A stretch of 64,000 bases of DNA from Daphnia carinata (lineage: Eukaryota > Arthropoda > Branchiopoda > Diplostraca > Daphniidae), in the NCBI RefSeq assembly GCF_022539665.2, contig NC_081336.1, positions 6,058,278 to 6,122,277 on the forward strand. Direction: 5' to 3'. Below, in pieces: positions 37,115 through 50,000 of this stretch. Within the stretch, counting starts at the first letter, position 1; the number at the start of each line of letters is the position of its first letter. The notes beneath the pieces are model-generated. The model saw only the letters and a list, made by a program, of their open reading frames with translations. It searched no databases and was not told where the DNA came from. Position numbers and translations under genes: made by a program.

Positions 37115-40100
37115 TTTGCTTATGGGATTTTCCGACGATGGGATTTTTGTCCCCTGAGCGCCGCCACCCATCCCGCCACTTTGCCACATGATGATGAAAA
37201 CAATTTGGCCGTGAAAAATTTTAAGGCATATTTGTGGGCTCTTCTAAGCGAGATCCCTTGTCGCAAAAAGCCCATAACACTCACATCTCTGATCCGTCGA
37301 TAGTAGAATTTTGAACTTCGTCATGATGCAACACTTTGTAGTCGACTATATTTGTATGTACGATAGTCGTTTCCCCGACCGATTTTGATCAGATGAGGCT
37401 CAACAAGTTAAACATTGTGAAAGATTCACGTAGAGGGAGTTGAAAAATCGGGGAACCATGTGTCACCAAAAAAAAAGTTAGAACTGTTCCAAAGAAAACG
37501 GACTTCCGTCGTTCACGGTTGCCAACGGCCAACTAACGAGACTTCTCGTCTTAGCTACTATTCGTGAATTAATCAGCTGACAAATCGCCAATAAAATTAG
37601 ATTTAGTCTGAAACGTAATTTTCATTCTTTGTTTATAATAGAATAGGTAAGTTTTTTTTACGTCTTTCTGGCCGAGACTGTCCGTAAGACCATTCTGTCT
37701 ATTCTATCAGACATTGCAGATTACGCATACGAAACCAACATAAGTTGCAAAAATACCGACTTCTTCTCAAAATAAATCTTTATAAAAAAGGGGGAAAGAA
37801 AATGGCACGCCTTGTCACCGTATCTGCATCCAGTCGAATTCTGACATTCTCAAGTGGGATGCCAGTGAGTTTGGATGGAAGCCTGTAAAGCAATTGCATC
37901 CATAACAAAGACCACGTTTTTTTAAAGATTATTTTAAATTCAGTACAACTTAGCCCCAATCCTTAAAGATTTTTGAGCAATTTCATTACGAATTACTTTA
38001 GTCGCTGTATCTAATTCGAATTTGACTAGCCTGCTATTGAAAATGTCGTACAAAAAGTAAATGTAGTAAAGGACAATTCATTTAAGAGTACGCAGGAAAC
38101 CACCGCGATTACAACATATAAGATAAAAATGTGAGACTCCATCAGGATGTTCGACCTTTTAACCCCCTGAAAATTTTTAGTATAGTTGCTGCTAGTTGAC
38201 GTAAAATGTTTAGGAAACTTGGATGTGCAAATAAGTTTTAGAAAAATAAGAAAAAGTGGCCAACACAACACGGTTTAATCACAATTGGCACACGAAAAGA
38301 TTCACGCATGTCACATTGATCGAATTCCATTCCTTGTCTGTTTATTTATATCGTTGTGCACCAAACAAAATTTTCACGGTATTTGACTATCAGTGAAAAA
38401 AAAAACATTTTATTCGGGGGATTTTATTTTTCATTTATTTTGAATTTAGTATAATGTTATTCGATAAGCTCAGAGTTATTCCGACGATCTAAAGCACAAA
38501 CATAAAGTATGATCAAAGGAGCGCGTATGGGGGGTCCGCAATCGCAAAACAGCTCGAGCCTTTAGCTAAAGCAAAAGGGTATGCTATAAGACTGAACACC
38601 ATAGCTGTTTTTAGCACATAGATAAACATAGACTCCCTACTTTGCATTGTTTCAAGATGACTTAAAACTGCCATCTGGTGTTTAGACTTTCCTTTTCTCG
38701 AAAAGCTAGAGCTCTATTCTTTAATTTTGAGGTGGTTGAGAACATGCACGTGCGAGCTCTTTTAGTCGTACTTCATGGCACAATGACAAGAGGACACATG
38801 CAGTGACGATGCCAATGGCTCAAACTGTATTCTGGCATATTTTTGGCAATCACCCTTTTTTGAACGACGAATAAAATGGACGTTTTATTCGCGAATACGA
38901 ATAATTTTCGAATAATGAATAACTAATAAATTTTCGAATCAAATATCGAATAAAAATGGCATCAAGCCAGATAAAAAACAGGACAGCAATCAAAACAAGA
39001 CTTCCTGTCGTACGAAAATATTTACTTATTCGAAATTGTATTCGAAATGATACAATACGAATTTACAACGAAAAAGAATAACGGATACGAATAAGGACAT
39101 TTTTATTCGACGAATAACGAATAAAATATTCGAATTTTTGCGTTATTCTATTCGAAATTTTATTCGAAAGTTTTATTCGACAGAACACTGGTACACAGTA
39201 AAACAGAAAATGTTCTGCTGCCTCAACGGGCTTATCAGATCCCCACTAATGTGACTCTGGAAATGTAATGTGAATTCGGAGTCACTTCGGGAAGGAAAGA
39301 CCAATGATATTATGAATGACAAATAGATAGTTGCGGAAAGATGGCGATAGTTTTCAGTACTTTAGAACGCAAAGGGAAAATGATGAAATGGTAGATCCAA
39401 CGGATGACTTTGGCCATTTGAGATCTCGCAAATTGTTGGAAGTCAGGTTCTTACAACAGCGTACTATCGCGGTAAAATTTGACATACAAGTCGCATAGCT
39501 GTGACCTCAAAACATAAAGGCAGGTTCAAAACAGTTCATACATGCTTAAAAAAACAAACAGAAGCGTCGGAATGTTTTGAAATAAACCTCTAATGTGTAG
39601 TACAAAATGCGTGAAAAAAAGTGTTATAGCTGATGCTAAAAGAAATTAAGGACGGGGAGTTTACAGAGGAAAAGAATTGCATTAAATTATGTGGCTTAGA
39701 AAGGCAACAATTCACGCAACCTTGATCTTACGTTTCACGCCTCCATCGCTTCTGCTCCTACTAATCCAGTGTTCACGCCATTTTCATGTTTGACGGATTT
39801 TCTTTTCAATAGTGAATCTGCTGGCAAACAAGGATACGCCACAACTCTGAATACAATAATTAAGCCTCTATATTTATACTAAGGATGTATTTTGCAGCTT
39901 GCTAAAGTATTATGGTAGTAACAGACAGACAATTTTGCTTTGGGTCGAACAGCCCATTAGTTAATATCCTTAGCAAGGATTTTCTTCTTGTTCGTCGTGT
40001 CGTAGTCTACATATGGCATTTCAGATAGAACAAGAGATATTGAATTGATTGGTCGGAAAAGAAAGGTAGGAGAAAAACAATGTGGGACAAGAGGCTCTCG

Positions 40101-40551
40101 CTCTCATGTAATATCTAACATTTTTCTTAGCTAGTTGGAAAAATAAAATGTGCGTTCTAAAAGATCTGGATATGTATTACCAACTTAGTATTTTTTACAC
40201 GAAAAATATTAGAATTATTTAATAGTAAACAATTTCGCAAGAAATAAAAAGATATGAGATAAGCTTTCTTATCAGCCAATGCACCAAATTATCTATTGTT
40301 CTGATGCACACTGCCTGATCTTAATATAATGAGTAGTGTGCATGTGAGTCTCGAACGTTCGCTTAACTCATTTAAACCCAGGTTTACGCACTCACTTCAC
40401 AGAGGAAAGATAACAAGATAAAACGGCAAAATTGAGAGATAGCATCGAACACGTAACGCCATCTAGGATTGTGGGACCCCCCTATAACCTAAGTGAACGA
40501 CGTTTCGAATCTGTCAGTTTCTAGCAACTTCGGTATCTAGTTGTTGCGAAA
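37115..40551. other. Non-coding stretch up to CDC37
   Basis: No supported exon. It holds the ATTCG-rich repeat block at 38873-39185. A minus-strand ATG at 40445 opens 16 codons (MLSLNFAVLSCYLSSV) and reaches a good donor (GTGAA|GTGAGT at 40396) in the Shaker-compatible phase. It sits only about 107 bases from the CDC37 ATG and so would share its promoter region. That candidate is weak. Confidence 0.4.
38873..39185. repeat. ATTCG/CGAAT-rich repeat block
   Basis: Within about 310 bases the words TTATTCG, CGAATAA and ATTCGAA recur many times on both strands, separated by AT-rich spacer. The middle part (about 38955-39020) is less repetitive, so the block looks like two repeat-rich arms around a core. 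It may be a degenerate satellite or the ends of a non-autonomous element. I could not define terminal repeats or a target duplication. Confidence 0.5.
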
Positions 40552-42137
40552 ATGGTTGATTATAGCAAGTGGAAAGACATTGAGGTAAATTTACCATTGC
40601 CTAACTTCTCATACTTCCTTTTTCCTTTTCTTTGCTTACATTCGAAAATCCATACTGTCTAGAAAAAACAATTAGTTATCGAACTTAACTTTTTATTGTC
40701 GATAGATATCAGATGACGAGGATGATACCCATCCTAATGTGGACACACCATCCTTGTTCAAATGGAGACATGAAGCTAGGATAGAAAAAATGAACGAAAT
40801 GGAAAAAGAAAAAGCCAAGTTTCTCAAAGATAAAAATGAGTAATAATCTTTTCAACTGTATAAACTTGGGAAGGGTTCTTATTGAAGAAGGGGGGGGGGC
40901 TTTTGATTTGTTTTATTGTCATTTACATTTCTTTTTATTTAACCTAAGACAACTCTATGCTGGGGTTTTGAAGTTTACTAAGGACTTATGTGTTACTGTT
41001 TTTCTTGCTCCCAGGGTATTGGCTAAACTAAAAGAGGCAAAAATTAAATATGAACAGGCTCAGAAAGATGCCACTGATTTGTCTGATTTGAAGAAGCAAT
41101 TGGAAGAACTTGAGGCGAAAAAGATTGAGCTAGAAGACCTGGAAGAGCAAATGAAGAAAAAGGAAAAGCTGATGCCATGGTATGGAATTAATTAATCTCT
41201 TTTTTTATCAAGCAAAATGTGGGATATCAGTAAATCATTCTTTTGGCTGGTATAGTGTATAATTTAAATAACGTTATTTGTTCTTGGGTAAAGGAATGTA
41301 GATACAATTAGTCAACCTGGATTTTCAAAAACTGTGGTGAATGTTGGTCAACCTAAGAAACAAGTAGAGCTCACTGACGAAGAAAAGGAAATAAAAACCA
41401 GGGAATTTTTCAAAAAACATGAGAAAAATCTGAAAGAATATGGAATGCTGCAAAAATATGATGATAGTAAGCGATTCCTTCAAGAAAATCCAGATCTTGT
41501 TTGTGAAGAAACAGCAAACTATCTCGTAATTTGGTGTATTAATTTGGAAATGGAAGAGAAAACTAGTTTGATGGAACATGTAGCCCATCAATGCATTTGC
41601 ATGCAGTTCATTCTAGAATTATCTAGACACCTCAATCGAGATCCAAGATCGTGTGTATCATCCTTCTTCTCTAGGTATCTTCGATTGTGTTATGTTTATT
41701 CAGCTTTAAAAATTTATATGATTAATCATTGAATTTTTTAAGAATCCAAATAGCTGATGTGGAATATCGTAAAGGATTCGAAGATGAACTCAAATCATTC
41801 AAAGAACGCATACAGAGGCGCGCGAAAGAGAAAATGGAAGCTGCTGTAGCGGAGGCTGAGGAGGAAGAGAGAAAAAATCGCCTCGGGCCAGGTGGATTAG
41901 ATCCTGTTGAAGTGTTTGAAAGTTTACCACAGGTATGATCATTTGACTTTTAAACTGTTTTCAGAAGATTTTAATTCTTGTGATTAGGTCCTTAAAGAAT
42001 GTTTTGAGACACAAAACATTGAACTACTTCAGCAGGCAATTTCAACTTTGCGAGAAGAAGACGCACGTTATCATATGAAAAGATGTGTAGATTCAGGATT
42101 GTGGGTACCAGATGCAAATAGTGGGAAAAAAGAATAG
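40552..42137 (+). CDS. Cdc37: Hsp90 co-chaperone Cdc37
   Basis: Six exons join in phase: 40552-40584, 40706-40839, 41015-41179, 41294-41674, 41743-41932 and 41988-42137, giving 350 aa. Cdc37 is the cytosolic adaptor that loads protein kinases onto Hsp90. The start [17 protein letters not shown] matches the family, including Ser13, the CK2 phosphorylation site needed for kinase clients. Next come a coiled coil rich in Lys and Glu, the KLMPWNVDTIS hinge, the Hsp90-binding middle domain ([32 protein letters not shown]) and [16 protein letters not shown]. The C-terminus stops soon after DSGLWVPD, so it lacks the longer acidic tail of human Cdc37 (378 aa). Introns are mostly 55-180 bases. AATAAA at 42181 follows the stop by 43 bases. 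The gene is tail-to-tail with U1-70K. Confidence 0.97.
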
Positions 42138-42180
42138 TATTGCGATTATAACGCAAAATATTTTAATGAACACCTTGCTT

Positions 42181-42186
42181 AATAAA
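42181..42186 (+). terminator. Probable CDC37 polyadenylation signal
   Basis: AATAAA 43 bases after the TAG stop at 42135-42137. On the opposite strand a TTTATT at about 42215-42220 could serve U1-70K, so the two 3' ends would nearly meet or overlap. Confidence 0.6.
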
Positions 42187-42423
42187 ATTACATGAACTAA
42201 TTACTGTTTAAAAGCTTTATTTTTTTCATATTTGCAAATTCCAATTATTTTTTTGGAACATTAAAAATGCTATTGTTAGTTTGAATGACGTTTATTCCCG
42301 TTGTATGTTGATAAACAAACGCATACATTACCTTACATCATTCATACTCACCTCATTAAAAAAAAATATGAAGTTTAAGTCTTAAAGATACACAGACAAG
42401 TTACTGCTATAAAAAAAAATACG

Positions 42424-45400
42424 CTAGTATTCTTCAGTCTGGAATTGTGACTCTTCAACTTCGTACTTTATGTTGTCTGGATCGTACTGCCCATACCCTT
42501 CGTACTGTTGAGCCGTGTAGTCATAGTCTAAACATGGATAGTTTGAAATTACTAACGCTTGCTCTTTGTCGTGTATAAAATACATACCATCAATTGGCTC
42601 TTCCTTTACTCGGACTTGTTCACCGTCTTCTCGAACGTAATCTCGACGCTCTCTTTCCCTAAGCAATAATTTATTAAGCTGGGAAACACGGATTAACAAC
42701 CAAGTTAACTTACTTGTCCTTGTATCTGTCACGGCGTTCGCGGTGTTCCTTGCTCTTATCTTTGACTCGATCCTTTTCCCTACGACGTTCGTCACCCGAA
42801 GCGACTTGAGCAGCATTCTCTGAACCACCCAAAGAACCGTCAATATGACCGTCATTACGTCGCAACCTTTTCCTATCTCGACTATAAATTTCATCGGTTA
42901 TTTTCAATCACGTAAGTCAATAACGAAGCAATTACCTTCTAGAACGTTTCCGCCTCTCGTGATCTCGAGAGCGCGATCTCCTCCTTTCTTTATCTCTCTC
43001 CTTGTCTTTATCTTTACGGCGTTCATCGCCCGATGTTGCAGGACCATTATTCTCGGACGCACTCACCGATACATCACCTCTGTCCTCACTCCTTCGCGTA
43101 CGTTTCCTTTCACGACTACTCAAGAGTGAAAATGCGAAATTGGTAAATTGTATGAAATATGAGCATTACCTTCTTGATCTTCGGCGACGGTCACGATCTC
43201 TTTCTTTTTCACGATCCGTCCCCCTATCTCTATCCCGTTCCCTATCTCTCTCCCTTTCTTGACCCCTATCTCTCTCGGCACGCTCAGGCACTCCGCGCTC
43301 TCTTTCTCTTTCACGATCCAAATAACGCTGCCTTTCACGTTCGTTATCTTCTCGCCCCGAATGTTTGACGTTAACGTCTGGACCGCCACGACGAGTTCCA
43401 CCTAGACCTCCACCCAGGCGCCGAGGAAGCCAACCTACGACATCGAAAATGAAGTTTCATGTAGTAAAATGATATATGAATGCGTTCGAGTAAAATGCAG
43501 GTAAATCAATAAAAAAAACAGGATAACAAGCAGGGTGGTTACCTTTGACAGTACGTGCCCTTTCCACGTCTACAAGGACACGCCGACCGTCAATCTTCTT
43601 TCCATCGGCGTGTTTGTATGCAGCTGAGTATTCAAAAAATACATCAAACAAATATTTCGGCGTCGGCAGCAAATGGAGGGAACCGCAAGAGCAGGAAAAA
43701 CAGCAGGCAGAAAAGACGGAAAATTCAGCGTATACAACATGGAGAAGGAGATTTCCAACAATTAGTTTCACACACCCAGCACACCTACCGAAGGATTTCC
43801 ATTACCTACCCCTCCCACCGATTTCGAAAATACTTACTATCAAAATATTAGAAATAACGTAAACTGTAACCATTCCAAATACGACCGATCGTACAACTTC
43901 TGGAAAAAAGAAAGGCAATTCAAAGAAACATCGCGAACGCCGTTTACCGGTTTTCGGCTAACTTGCAATTTTTGTACACACAACATCCAGATAGATCCTA
44001 TGACCGATCCGCGAAGTCAACCACAGTAGTAGATTCATTCCCCTCTTCATCAAGCTGCCTTTCTATTATTACCTGTTATATGCTCAACACGCGCAGCAGC
44101 ATCCGAAGAATCTGATCATATGAAATGGCCCTAAGTTTAGTGGAGCTAGAATGCCTAGTAACCGACTTACCAGGATACTTACTACCGCCAAAGGGGAGAA
44201 ATTGAAAGAAAAAACGATTTTGGTCTTTGAAGCTACGTAAACCTGCAGTCGATTTTCAATGGGTTTTTGGCGTAACTTTAACCAAACGAAACCTTACCAA
44301 TTGACCATACAAACCTAGCATCAAGAGACAAAAAGCGACAAAGGTCACGTGACCGTCCAAATAGTCGGAGGCCGCGGCTGTGACCGGAAACGACAAAAGG
44401 AAATATAGGAAAACTTTAAGGTAACAACTCATTCACAGATTTCCCCCCACCCTCCCCTTTCCGTTATGCAATTTGGTGGAGGGCGATGTTTTGTTTTAGC
44501 AGTGAAAGCTATCGCAGGCTTCACTGATATACCCGTCATCCCAGTCGTTACAAGTCTTAAGAACGATACGAAACGGAATACTTACAATGCATATCCCGCT
44601 CATGTTCATATTCAATGAACGCATATCCACGTGGTTTGCTTGTCCTCTTATCATGCACCAAGACAATCTGCATTAAAACAGGCGCTGAGTAAGTAGTCTG
44701 TATTGTTTAAAAGTTTTTGCATTTCATTTTGTAATTACCTTCCGGACAACACCATATACTTCGAATTCCCTACGTAATTTAGATTCCGAGGTATCGAAAT
44801 TCTAAAAATTAAAAACAAGTATTAATTATAATCAAACTTAATAGCAAACAGTATAAAATACACACTTCAAGTTTCATCTGACACGATAGCTGAGTAAGCC
44901 AAAGTCAAATCAGTCTCTAATAAAACTTCTTTATAGATAAACTCCTTTCTCCAATAACGTATAAAAAAACGCAAGAAAATTGCAATAAATTTACGTGTCG
45001 ACTCGGGCTTAAATGTCTACGTCCGTATCATGCGAACAAAAAAAAACTGCAATATGAAAGTGACTATGGCGATTCTCATCATTTCTAGTACGATTGGTCT
45101 ATCTATTTGCACGCTGAATTATTATCCTTGTAAAACACAGAGTCCTCGCCACTACTTCCATACTGTCTAGCTATTTGGATTAATTCATCAGTTTGCAGAA
45201 GAACAAAGAAAACTTACGATGCGCGCGATGAAGAGTGTCTTGAACGGATCCATGGTAGAAACACCACTGCTATGCGGGTCCCCTATTATATCAGGAAATT
45301 ATATGATTTTTGAGATTTGTGACATCTTCCTATCAACCATACTAGTACTCACAGGTTGCAATTTCTTGCTCAAGTTTATAGGCAACTTGTTCTGCCTTCT

Positions 45401-46394
45401 CACGGCGTTTTCTTTCACGACGTTCATCTCGTGTTTCAGCTCGCGTAGGAGGAGGCGTGTCTTTAGGATCCTAAGACAAATGTAAAAATTATGATTAACT
45501 TGACAGAAATTTTTTAGTAATGAGATTACTAATACATTTTTCTTTAAAATAAAATTTTAACTCTGTATAATCATGTTATTCAATCCAACAAACAATCAAA
45601 CTTATAATAACTTATTGTATGTTAAGGCAAGACTATTCAGGATTACAAGCATTTTCTATCCAAAACCCCAAAAATAAGTGGTAATAATATTAATTCCTAG
45701 AACAGACAAACTTGATTTACTTCCCAAATGAGCAACCTAAATAATTTATATCAACCTGCAACAAATAATCTTCAAGTAGCATTTCCACCAAGTTTAAATC
45801 AAAAAGCACATAGACATGCTCACATATGCAGCTAATATACAGCACCACCCCAGACTTAATATCTTGTATCATATACTATTACATTATACTGGCATGGGCT
45901 TGCTCGATAAGAAATACATCAAATTTTCTGACACAGGCTGTGAATAAAAACTAGCCTTAGACTACATTATCCAAAACCTTTATTATTCTTCTTATAACAT
46001 ACTGTTAAATGAATGGCTAAGAAATTTTTGATTTCGTCTATGGTCAAAAATAAATTTTCAACTCAGATGTCTGGGATGTTCTCATAGTCTATCATACTGA
46101 AAATGCTCAAGTCAACGTGATGCACACAAATTTGAAAAACACAAGTGTCCAGCAGACAGCCAGTACAAGCCATACTATGAACCTATTTTAACTACTGGAA
46201 TAAGACTTGAACAGCAGAAATGTACGGCAGTTAATTTAAAAAAAACAAACCTCGAAAAGATGTGTGTACTGAGCTATACCAATGTATGGCGTTCGTTTTT
46301 TCTCATGGGTCAATTTGTCGGCCGGTGGCAAATACGGGGGAGGATCACGCGGCGCAAATAGAGCCAAAAGATTTGGTGGCAAAAACTGCGTCAT
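42424..46394 (-). CDS. snRNP-U1-70K: U1 small nuclear ribonucleoprotein 70 kDa (U1-70K)
   Basis: Eleven exons join in phase: 46394-46251, 45470-45353, 45282-45218, 44801-44739, 44667-44586, 43623-43543, 43434-43170, 43118-42936, 42881-42714, 42658-42588 and 42527-42424. The product is 447 aa. The protein binds stem-loop 1 of U1 snRNA and defines 5' splice sites. The N-terminus [20 protein letters not shown] matches the family exactly in its core. The RRM contains RNP2 (TLFIARINF) and RNP1 (RGYAFIEY), followed by [20 protein letters not shown] and the glycine-rich [12 protein letters not shown]. The C-terminal half is an RS/RE/RD tail ending in an acidic, Tyr-rich segment (FQTEEY). Exons 8 and 9 look like duplicated copies. 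The longest introns are the first (780 bases) and the one after RNP1 (962 bases). The gene is head-to-head with THOC1. Confidence 0.97.
43624..44585 (-). other. Long U1-70K intron after the RNP1 exon
   Basis: This 962-base intron is unusually long for this compact gene. It holds GGTCACGTGACC at 44345-44356, a perfect palindrome containing the CACGTG E-box, and an inverted repeat near 44502-44527 (CAGTGAA ... TTCACTG). No extra exon in phase is evident, but the length would allow a regulated cassette exon. Confidence 0.5.
45471..46250 (-). other. U1-70K first intron
   Basis: This is a 780-base AT-rich intron directly after the first coding exon. I see no further exon. It might carry transcriptional elements. 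Confidence 0.6.
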
Positions 46395-47039
46395 TCTGCT
46401 TGATTCTCAATTAGTATAAACTTCTGGAATAATTTCTAGGAGAACTTGTCAAACTGTTGAGCGTCTTAGTTGTCCGCCATTACTGCCTCTCTGTTATCCG
46501 TAGACTCAGTTCTGGTATCCTAGGTTCTATCTCGTGCTTCCATATAATTTTCTAACAGCAAAAACAAGTGAGGAGCGGTATGCGAGAAATGCTGCTCTTA
46601 GGGCTAGGACTGGCGGCTAAATGGGAAACTAGATGGAAAATTGAAATTTAGAGATGAGAGTTACACCATTTACTTATATTAGGGATATTCTTTCATGGAG
46701 GTGCGTAATGCTGGAAGATATGGTTGTCACTATTTTTACATTTCATAAAAGTTTTCTGAATTGTGATAAACCTGAAAATAAAACAAACTGCAACCATTAG
46801 CAGACGAACATACATTTGCAACTAACAGCAGCAAGATATCCAGTATTGCTGTATAGTTTACTGGTCTACTGTATCGATAACGCCGGTATAAGTATTAATC
46901 ATTTGGCAAGTGACTAAAAATATCGATAGATCACTAAAAAATTTAGACATTCATGGTTGAACAAGAAGAGGTAGCGGTGCAATAGATTTCGTTTTAGGTT
47001 GTTTCACAGTTAACAAAAACAACCAACAGAAACAGCTAA
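46395..47039. promoter_or_regulatory. Bidirectional promoter region between U1-70K and THOC1
   Basis: These 645 bases separate the start codons of U1-70K (minus) and THOC1 (plus). They must contain both 5' UTRs and core promoters. I see no clear TATA box. A shared control region for two nuclear RNA-processing genes is inferred from the layout only. Confidence 0.6.
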
Positions 47040-50000
47040 ATGGATAAAATTGACTTTGAAAAAACTCGCTTCGATTTCCTGGTATGATGATAAATTATGT
47101 TACTCGTTAGTTGGCAGTCTGAATTTGCTCATAGCAAAGCATTAAAATTCAAATTGCCCAGTGAAGAAAGTAAAGCGGCAAATTTTTTAATGTATTGTGG
47201 TATTTTAATAGGAATCCATCTCACAAGCTCTTGATTGTGGGGACCTACCCATAATAAAGGGATTGCTTACAACTAATGACACCTCACAGATTGGGTAAAT
47301 ACAAAGCAAAATATGTTTTCTTCATCAATGGCTAACAAATGTTTGATGAAATAGAGAAGCAGATAAAAAAGCTATCTGGGATCAAGCTTTTCGAGATAAA
47401 TTTTTGAATGACTCTCCATTTTCCATACCGGTGTTTGAAAAACTTTTGCAGCTGAGCTTAGATTGTGCTGTAGCTCTGATATGTTCTCCAACACTGCCTG
47501 TGATCCTTCTCACAGATGCCTTTGATATCCTCTCTCTGGGAAAATGTGAAGAAATCTTTTACATGGTTGAGATGAAAGTCTCAACTTGGAAGCAAGAGCT
47601 ATTCTTCAATCAGTGCAAAAACACCTTACTGCGTCTTTGCAATGGTATGACATATTTTTTTATTCTGATGTTTAAACAAATGCCTACCACAAGGTGATTG
47701 TTTGGCAGGTGTGTGATGAGTGAATATTTGATCAAATTAAGAGGAATAAGTATAAATTTTACTTTCCCTAATTTGGTAATGCACAAATATCCTTACTGCT
47801 AAAATAGTTTTATGGTTATTTTTTATGCTTGTTAGGAAACAGTTTTTAGTCGTAGCATTCTGCCATTTTACTTGTAATTGACGAGCTTCTTTTTTGTTTT
47901 CATTTAAGATTTGCTGAGACGCCTGTCCCGGAGCCAGAATACAGTTTTCTGTGGTCGAATTCTTCTATTTCTCGCAAAGTTCTTCCCGTTCTCCGAACGA
48001 TCTGGACTAAACGTAGTCAGCGAATTCAATTTAGATAATTTAACGACATTTGGAGGTAAAGAGGATTTTTCTGATGGATCCGATATCCCAGAAAAAGAAA
48101 AAGATGCTATGGAAGTAGAGGAGAGGTATCATGTGAACGATGTGTTTTTGAAAAGTACCTATTTCAATATGTGTTCGTGTGTTACAGTTTGGGCTCTGAC
48201 TATAATCTATACAAAAAATTCTGGTCTCTACAAGATTTCTTCAGAAATCCCAATCAGTGTTATACGAAAATCCCTTGGAAAACTTTCTGCCAGGTAGCTA
48301 TATACTTCATATGTTTTAGTTTATTTTGCCTTCGTATTTATAACTTTTGATCTTTAGCACACCAATGACGTTTTGTCAGCCTTTTCTACAATCAAATTGG
48401 ATGAGCGGCGGAATCGTTCCAAATGGGATGAGGCAGATGTGTCAGCAAATGTCGGGATAGATGAAACCAGCACAAATGGTGGGGACGTTCAACAATATTT
48501 CGCCAAATATTTGACGAGTCAGAATTTATTGGAGCTTCAGTTGGGCGACTCCAACTTCAGACGCTATATTCTGCTCCAGTTCCTGATTATTTTCCAATAT
48601 CTTGATTCGCCTGTGAAGTTTAAACAGTAAGTTTGTATGTAGTTTTTGTGTTGTAGTTTTATTACATTCAAAAATAAATTTTTTGTTACAGGGAAACACA
48701 CAAATTGAGTGAAGAACAAACTTCGTGGATCACAGAGGCTACCGATCAAGTTTACCGCTTGTTGAAAGATACCCCTCCGGACGGAGCTTCGTTCGCACAG
48801 TCCATCCGTCACATACTGAAGGTATGGATAATCCTTTAGAAAGAAAAGAGATAGCCCTGGCATTCTTCTAAGTAGCTCGAATTTTAGCGCGAGGAATTAT
48901 GGAGCAACTGGAAGAACGATGGTTGTCCAGAATTTCGGCCAAACATCACCTCCAGCACGGATGACATTCCTAATGACAGTAGCAATGGCGAAAAAAAGAC
49001 TGTCGCAGCAGCCCGACCTAGACGCTTGAAACGAAGCTTAGGTGATCAGATTCGAGAAGCTTCGAAAAGACAGAAATGCATCATTGGAAAGTAAGAGGAA
49101 AGATTTTTACCTATTTATAAGAAGAAAAGAAAACGTCTATCAAATCTGGGCTGCTCTTATATTAGTGCCGAAATGAATCGTCTTTGGAATTTGTGCCCCG
49201 ATAACATGGCCGCCTGTCGTTCCAAAGACCGAGATTTTCTACCAACTTTAGATCATTACTTTGAAGAAGCGATCGAACAGCTTGATCCTTCTGTGGAGAG
49301 TCAATACAAGTACGTGCAAATACGAAATTTCAAGCTGACCATAAGTTGGCAATAGCCGTCGTCTACTTTTTTAGTCAGTTCTTGTCTGAAGTGCAATTTT
49401 TCGACGACTTTTTCAGGCGAGTTAATGAGGCGAATTTTGGGTGGCGTGCATTACGACTTTTAGCACGAAGAAGTTTGCACTTTTTCACCCACGGCAACAC
49501 TCCAATTACACGGTTACCAGATTATTTGGAAACGCACGTTCGCAAGTTGGCCAAGGACATTCAGGTACAAGAAACAGGGTTAAAGCTTGTTTTCCTTTTT
49601 TTTTCATCGATTTCGTTAAGTTTTTTTCTCTCTGGCTGTTGATATGCGTTCAAAAACTCATTATAACTTAATGTAAAAGTATCAATAATATCAAAAATCA
49701 TACCTAAAAGGACGTGTGTCACAAAATGCAGATTACAACGAAGTCTATGGCAACATAATTTATTGCTCGTGAAATTCCTGCACTCGTAAAACAGTCTAAA
49801 TTGTATGCTTTAAAACGAAGACGCTATGTATCAAGATCGCATAATCGAATCTTTGTATTACTGGACACTATCAATCATGTGTAAACTTCCAATAAGATAG
49901 GCGTAATTATGATTTTTCACTTCTATTCTCATCTCATATAGCAGTCAGTGAATGTGTTGCCCAATGTTAAACCAGAACCAGTGGATGATGCTGGTGATGT

